A DNA stretch of 35,149 nt from Corynebacterium mendelii. Lineage in GTDB: Bacteria > Actinomycetota > Actinomycetes > Mycobacteriales > Mycobacteriaceae. Shown one piece after another: positions 32,479-35,149 of the stretch (positions are counted from its first letter, which is position 1; each line of letters begins with the position of its first letter). The stretch is from NCBI RefSeq assembly GCF_017307055.1, contig NZ_JAFLEQ010000011.1, positions 91,174 through 126,322 of the forward strand, in the 5' to 3' direction. Both the position numbers and the translations under genes were made by a program. Below the pieces are notes generated by a model. It saw nothing but the letters and a program-made list of their open reading frames with translations, did no database searches and had not been told where the DNA came from.

Positions 32479-33633
32479 ATGAACGCCACCCGTACCCGCA
32501 CCCCGGCTACACCCCGCCACACAGCACCAGCCCCGACAGGGCAGTTGACCTGGCGCAGTGCGCTTGTCGCCGCCCTGGACGGCAACCGGTGGATGCTGGC
32601 ACTCATCATCGCCATCAGCATGCTCGGCTTCCTGGCACTGAGCGGCATACACGTGGCCCTGACGGCAAGCCTGGCGGTAGTGGGTTTTATTCCGCAAATG
32701 CTGAAAACCATGACCGCCGGCTACCGGGGGCTGGGGGTGCCGCGCGGCACGTGGCTGAAACACCTGCCCATAGTGACCGCCGTGCTGCTTGCTGCCCCGG
32801 CACTGCCAATGGTGGTCAGCGCCCTGGTGGTTCAATCCCTGCTCGCCGTCATCCTGCTGGTTGTCCTGATCGGCTTCTACCTGCTGCAGGTTCTCGTGTG
32901 GCCGGGACGTATCTGGCCTGTCGGCGAGATAGACACACCCACGGCACCTGCAAAAAAAGGATTCACCAGATCGAAGTGGACTGACTGGAGTCTGCATGAG
33001 TCTGTGCGGAATCCGAAAAACTTCGCCGCCCTGGCAAACGCCTATGTGCAGTGGTCGAGTGTCTGCATCCTCCTGCTGGTCATGGTGGTGATTGTGCCGG
33101 TGATGGGAATGACCGTGAAACCGGAAGGTAATGCGGCGCTGGTATTTGCCACCGCCAGCAGTGCCGTCTTCGGCGGCAGCTTCGGCATCCGGTCGAACAA
33201 TGTTGCCGCCTGGTTGAACCTGGGCGGCACCAGGGCGGGCCACTGGCAAAGGACCGTGAAAAAACTGCTGCCCTCCATTGCGGTGACAGCTGTCTTTGTC
33301 GGTGTGTTGTCCTGGGTGTTCACCCCTGAATCCCGCGATGCCGGACTGGCGTTTGTGGCCGCAAATTCCCTGAAAGTTGCCTTCACGTTATTCGGCATCA
33401 CAGTCGTTTTGACCTATGTGCAGTACGGCCAGCTGCTGGCGGCCTATGCAACCGCCGCGGCAACAGGGCTGGCCGCAGTTATCGCCATCAACATCACCCA
33501 TCCTTTAAGTCTGGGCATTCCCCTGGCGGGCATGGTGCTGTCACTGGTTGTCTCCCGGCGGCTGGCAATGAACTTCGACAACACCCGCGGCGACTACAAC
33601 CCGCAACGAAACACCCGGGCAGCCGGCTCATAG
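32479..33633 (+). CDS. Membrane subunit 1 of YtrA-regulated ABC transporter
   Basis: 384 residues, about ten hydrophobic helices. It has a polar Thr/Pro/Arg-rich N-terminus (1-35), a large cytoplasmic-looking loop (about 143-185, KKGFTRSKWTDWSLHESVRNPKNF), then a second membrane half. In the second half the motif NVAAWLNLGGTRAGHWQRTV (W245, G249-G250-T251-R252, H255) sits just before a helix. A related YRGLGVPRGTWLKHLPIVT segment is at about 82-100 in the first half, suggesting two similar halves. Not recognised as a standard ABC permease family. Start: ATG at 32479 with AAGGAG 14 bases upstream. The palindrome cgcacgtgcg (32371-32380) lies in the 134-bp gap before it. Confidence 0.82.
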   Translation: MNATRTRTPATPRHTAPAPTGQLTWRSALVAALDGNRWMLALIIAISMLGFLALSGIHVALTASLAVVGFIPQMLKTMTAGYRGLGVPRGTWLKHLPIVTAVLLAAPALPMVVSALVVQSLLAVILLVVLIGFYLLQVLVWPGRIWPVGEIDTPTAPAKKGFTRSKWTDWSLHESVRNPKNFAALANAYVQWSSVCILLLVMVVIVPVMGMTVKPEGNAALVFATASSAVFGGSFGIRSNNVAAWLNLGGTRAGHWQRTVKKLLPSIAVTAVFVGVLSWVFTPESRDAGLAFVAANSLKVAFTLFGITVVLTYVQYGQLLAAYATAAATGLAAVIAINITHPLSLGIPLAGMVLSLVVSRRLAMNFDNTRGDYNPQRNTRAAGS

Positions 33634-33690
33634 CCGACCGGTCACCACCGGGTACCGCCACACAGCAAACACCCCGACCATCCACAACTT

Positions 33691-33757
33691 CCCCGGCGGA
33701 TGCGACGACAACCACCCACCACCTTTGACACTAAGGTGTCGACGCATCCCGCCGGGG
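33691..33757 (+). promoter_or_regulatory. Large hairpin between the two membrane-subunit genes
   Basis: ccccggcggatgcgacgac (33691-33709) pairs with gtcgacgcatcccgccgggg (33738-33757) with one bulge and one mismatch; the loop contains a further stem cacctt-TGACACT-aaggtg (33720-33738). A second hairpin aagacgg-CCGATT-ccgtctt follows at 33795-33814. No T-run. Likely partial terminator or mRNA-processing element. Confidence 0.6.
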
Positions 33758-33854
33758 GACCAACCCAGAGACCTTCCGGCACAGACAAAAACTAAAGACG
33801 GCCGATTCCGTCTTGTCCCGCCGCGCCGGGTCGCACACGACACAACACAACACA

Positions 33855-33860
33855 TATATA
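33855..33860 (+). promoter_or_regulatory. Possible internal promoter -10 (TATATA)
   Basis: TATATA (about 33855-33860) within an A+T-rich island (acaacacatatataagg), about 50 bases before the second membrane subunit and after the hairpins. No good -35 was found. It would allow separate expression of the last gene. Confidence 0.3.
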
Positions 33861-33911
33861 AGGACAGCGCCGGGAACAGCCCGAAAAACCGGTGGAAGGA
33901 GCAACAAAGCC

Positions 33912-35006
33912 ATGACCGCGAAACTTGAAGGCCACCGGCAGCGACCGGCGAAGGTTCAGCCCGGGGTGCGCCGGGCGCTGCGGCACATCATGGCCAGACC
34001 ATCGGCGCCGGAGGCCATTCGGGTAGTCACCAATTTCGCCACAGCCGCGGTGTTTTTCGCCACCACCTACCTGTGGGTGGGGACCTCACCGTGGCGGTGG
34101 GTGGTAATGGTGGCCGCAGCAGCTGTCTTATCTGTGACGGTTGCCGCAACCTGGGAAACCTATCTTGACAACCGGCAGCCGGTAGCCATGTCACTGAGCA
34201 TCTCCCCGACAGCGTGGGCGGAAACCGCCAGACGCATCACCCTCGCCCAGACGGCAGTATGGACTATCACCTTCGCCGCCCTGGCATATATCACCGGCCA
34301 ACCGTTGCCCTTGTTGGCTTTCACCGCCTCGGCCCTGACCCTGTGGACCGTGTGGAAGACCATCCACGGTGAAAACATCGCACCAGGAAAAATCAACCCC
34401 GGCCCCAAACAGGCACAACCGGTCAAGGCCGAAAGTTTTGTCCAGTTGTCCACACCCTCCCCGTCACCGCTGACATTCGGCATATTCTTCGGGGTCATGG
34501 CGGTCATTGTGGTTTTAATGGGAGTGCAGCGCAGCGTCATCGTGCCGGCGATTATGTGCATTGTGCTCTCCTCCGACATGGTCACCAGCACCTACCGCGA
34601 ATGGCTTGCTTTCGGCGGCACCCGCAAAAAGCACTTTTCCGCCACCGTCCGCCGCTATCTTCAGCTGGTCGTGATCACACCCGTGGCCGTTGCGCCCGCA
34701 GTACTTTGGGCCAACCACCGCACCCCGGAGGTTTTCACCATGCCTTTGTGGACAATCTTCATGCTCCTGGCTTTCTACGGACTGGTTGCCGCAGCCAGCG
34801 CGGTTGCCGCCACCTACGGGCGCGCCCGGGCCGGAAAAAGATCGTGGCGCACCGCTGGATGGGTGTTTGCGGCCGCCTGCGCCTACACCTTCGCTGTGGA
34901 TTCCTCCCCGACAAGCATCTGGCTGCCCCCACTGGTCGCCGTGATTGCCTCGGCCATTGTCATCACCGTTGCCGCCATCGATGCCCGACGCATCATGCCC
35001 GGGTGA
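33912..35006 (+). CDS. Membrane subunit 2 of YtrA-regulated ABC transporter
   Basis: 364 residues, about ten hydrophobic helices in two halves with a polar loop between (about 150-185, rich in Pro/Lys). The motif STYREWLAFGGTRKKHFSAT (W231, G235-G236-T237-R238, H241) occurs before a helix in the second half, at the same place as GGTR in subunit 1; overall the proteins look like diverged paralogues. Start: ATG at 33912 (MTAKLEGH), with AAGGAG ten bases upstream; a longer frame has no site. Together with subunit 1 and the ATPase it probably forms a heteromeric transporter. Substrate unknown. Confidence 0.82.
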   Translation: MTAKLEGHRQRPAKVQPGVRRALRHIMARPSAPEAIRVVTNFATAAVFFATTYLWVGTSPWRWVVMVAAAAVLSVTVAATWETYLDNRQPVAMSLSISPTAWAETARRITLAQTAVWTITFAALAYITGQPLPLLAFTASALTLWTVWKTIHGENIAPGKINPGPKQAQPVKAESFVQLSTPSPSPLTFGIFFGVMAVIVVLMGVQRSVIVPAIMCIVLSSDMVTSTYREWLAFGGTRKKHFSATVRRYLQLVVITPVAVAPAVLWANHRTPEVFTMPLWTIFMLLAFYGLVAAASAVAATYGRARAGKRSWRTAGWVFAAACAYTFAVDSSPTSIWLPPLVAVIASAIVITVAAIDARRIMPG

Positions 35007-35149
35007 TCAACGGCCACGCGGCCCGGGAGCGGGCAAACAACCGCAAACAACAAAAACACCGCCGAATACGTTTCCGAAAAATACGCTGTGTGCTGGGGAT
35101 TTGTGTGTGTGTTGGTTGGTGTGTATGTTTATTCAAGTCAGCGCGACCG
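35007..35149. other. Right-edge non-coding sequence
   Basis: A CA-rich stretch (caaacaaccgcaaacaacaa near 35035-35057) and a GT-rich stretch (tgtgtgtgttggttggtgtg near 35103-35123) that could partly pair. A similar CA-rich run (acaacaaacaacaaagac, about 31379-31396) precedes the ATPase gene. Any following gene lies outside the window. Confidence 0.4.

Noticed and set aside
34447..34455. TTGTCCACA in the last membrane protein gene as a DnaA site
   Set aside because: Single copy inside coding sequence, no neighbouring boxes.

Overview
The window looks like a chromosomal segment of a G+C-rich actinobacterium of the Corynebacterium type (Mycobacteriales/Corynebacteriales). The strongest support is the gene order MarR regulator (malR-like) - bifunctional penicillin-binding protein (ponA) - GT87-type membrane glycosyltransferase - rpsF - ssb - rplI - dnaB. 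This is the origin-proximal order of corynebacteria and, in part, of mycobacteria. rpsR is missing between ssb and rplI, and dnaB carries no intein. No insertion sequence, prophage gene, CRISPR array, tRNA or rRNA was recognised, so this is mostly core genome with a few lineage-specific pieces.

Layout. 1-5.5 kb, minus strand: a diacylglycerol-kinase-family lipid kinase, an 800-bp gap with a perfect inverted repeat, then a ferric-iron ABC importer (lipoprotein, tandem-domain permease, short ATPase) behind a candidate DtxR site. 5.4-9.7 kb: a gap with a cluster of DnaA boxes, a rhomboid protease, glycerol kinase with a terminator-like leader, and a cyclophilin with a leaderless-type start. 9.7-14.9 kb: a single-pass protein with LEA/apolipoprotein-like 7/11-residue repeats, a MhuD-type heme-degrading enzyme, a three-helix membrane protein, a short-chain dehydrogenase and a tandem universal stress protein. 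14.9-20.0 kb: malR-like regulator divergent from ponA, the GT87 enzyme and a 65-residue two-helix membrane protein. 20.1-24.9 kb: rpsF, ssb, rplI and dnaB, with an unusually long (1.3 kb) non-coding stretch before dnaB that holds a second DnaA-box cluster. 25.0-28.5 kb: copper export (copZ, copA) and a thioredoxin. 28.7-30.5 kb: a NYN-domain protein with a long acidic disordered middle. 30.9-35.0 kb: a YtrA-type GntR regulator, an ABC ATPase and two large membrane proteins that share a GGTR motif.

How the parts fit. Iron: Fe(III) uptake (4.3-5.4 kb cluster) and heme breakdown (11.7 kb) both supply iron. Envelope: malR, ponA and the GT87 enzyme form a peptidoglycan/glycolipid group. Replication: ssb, dnaB and two separate DnaA-box clusters fit an origin-proximal position. 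The least explained items are the YtrA-regulated transporter at the right end, the repeat-rich membrane protein at 10.2-11.5 kb, the NYN protein, and the two DnaA-box clusters. All functional calls are from reading the sequence; no database search was made.
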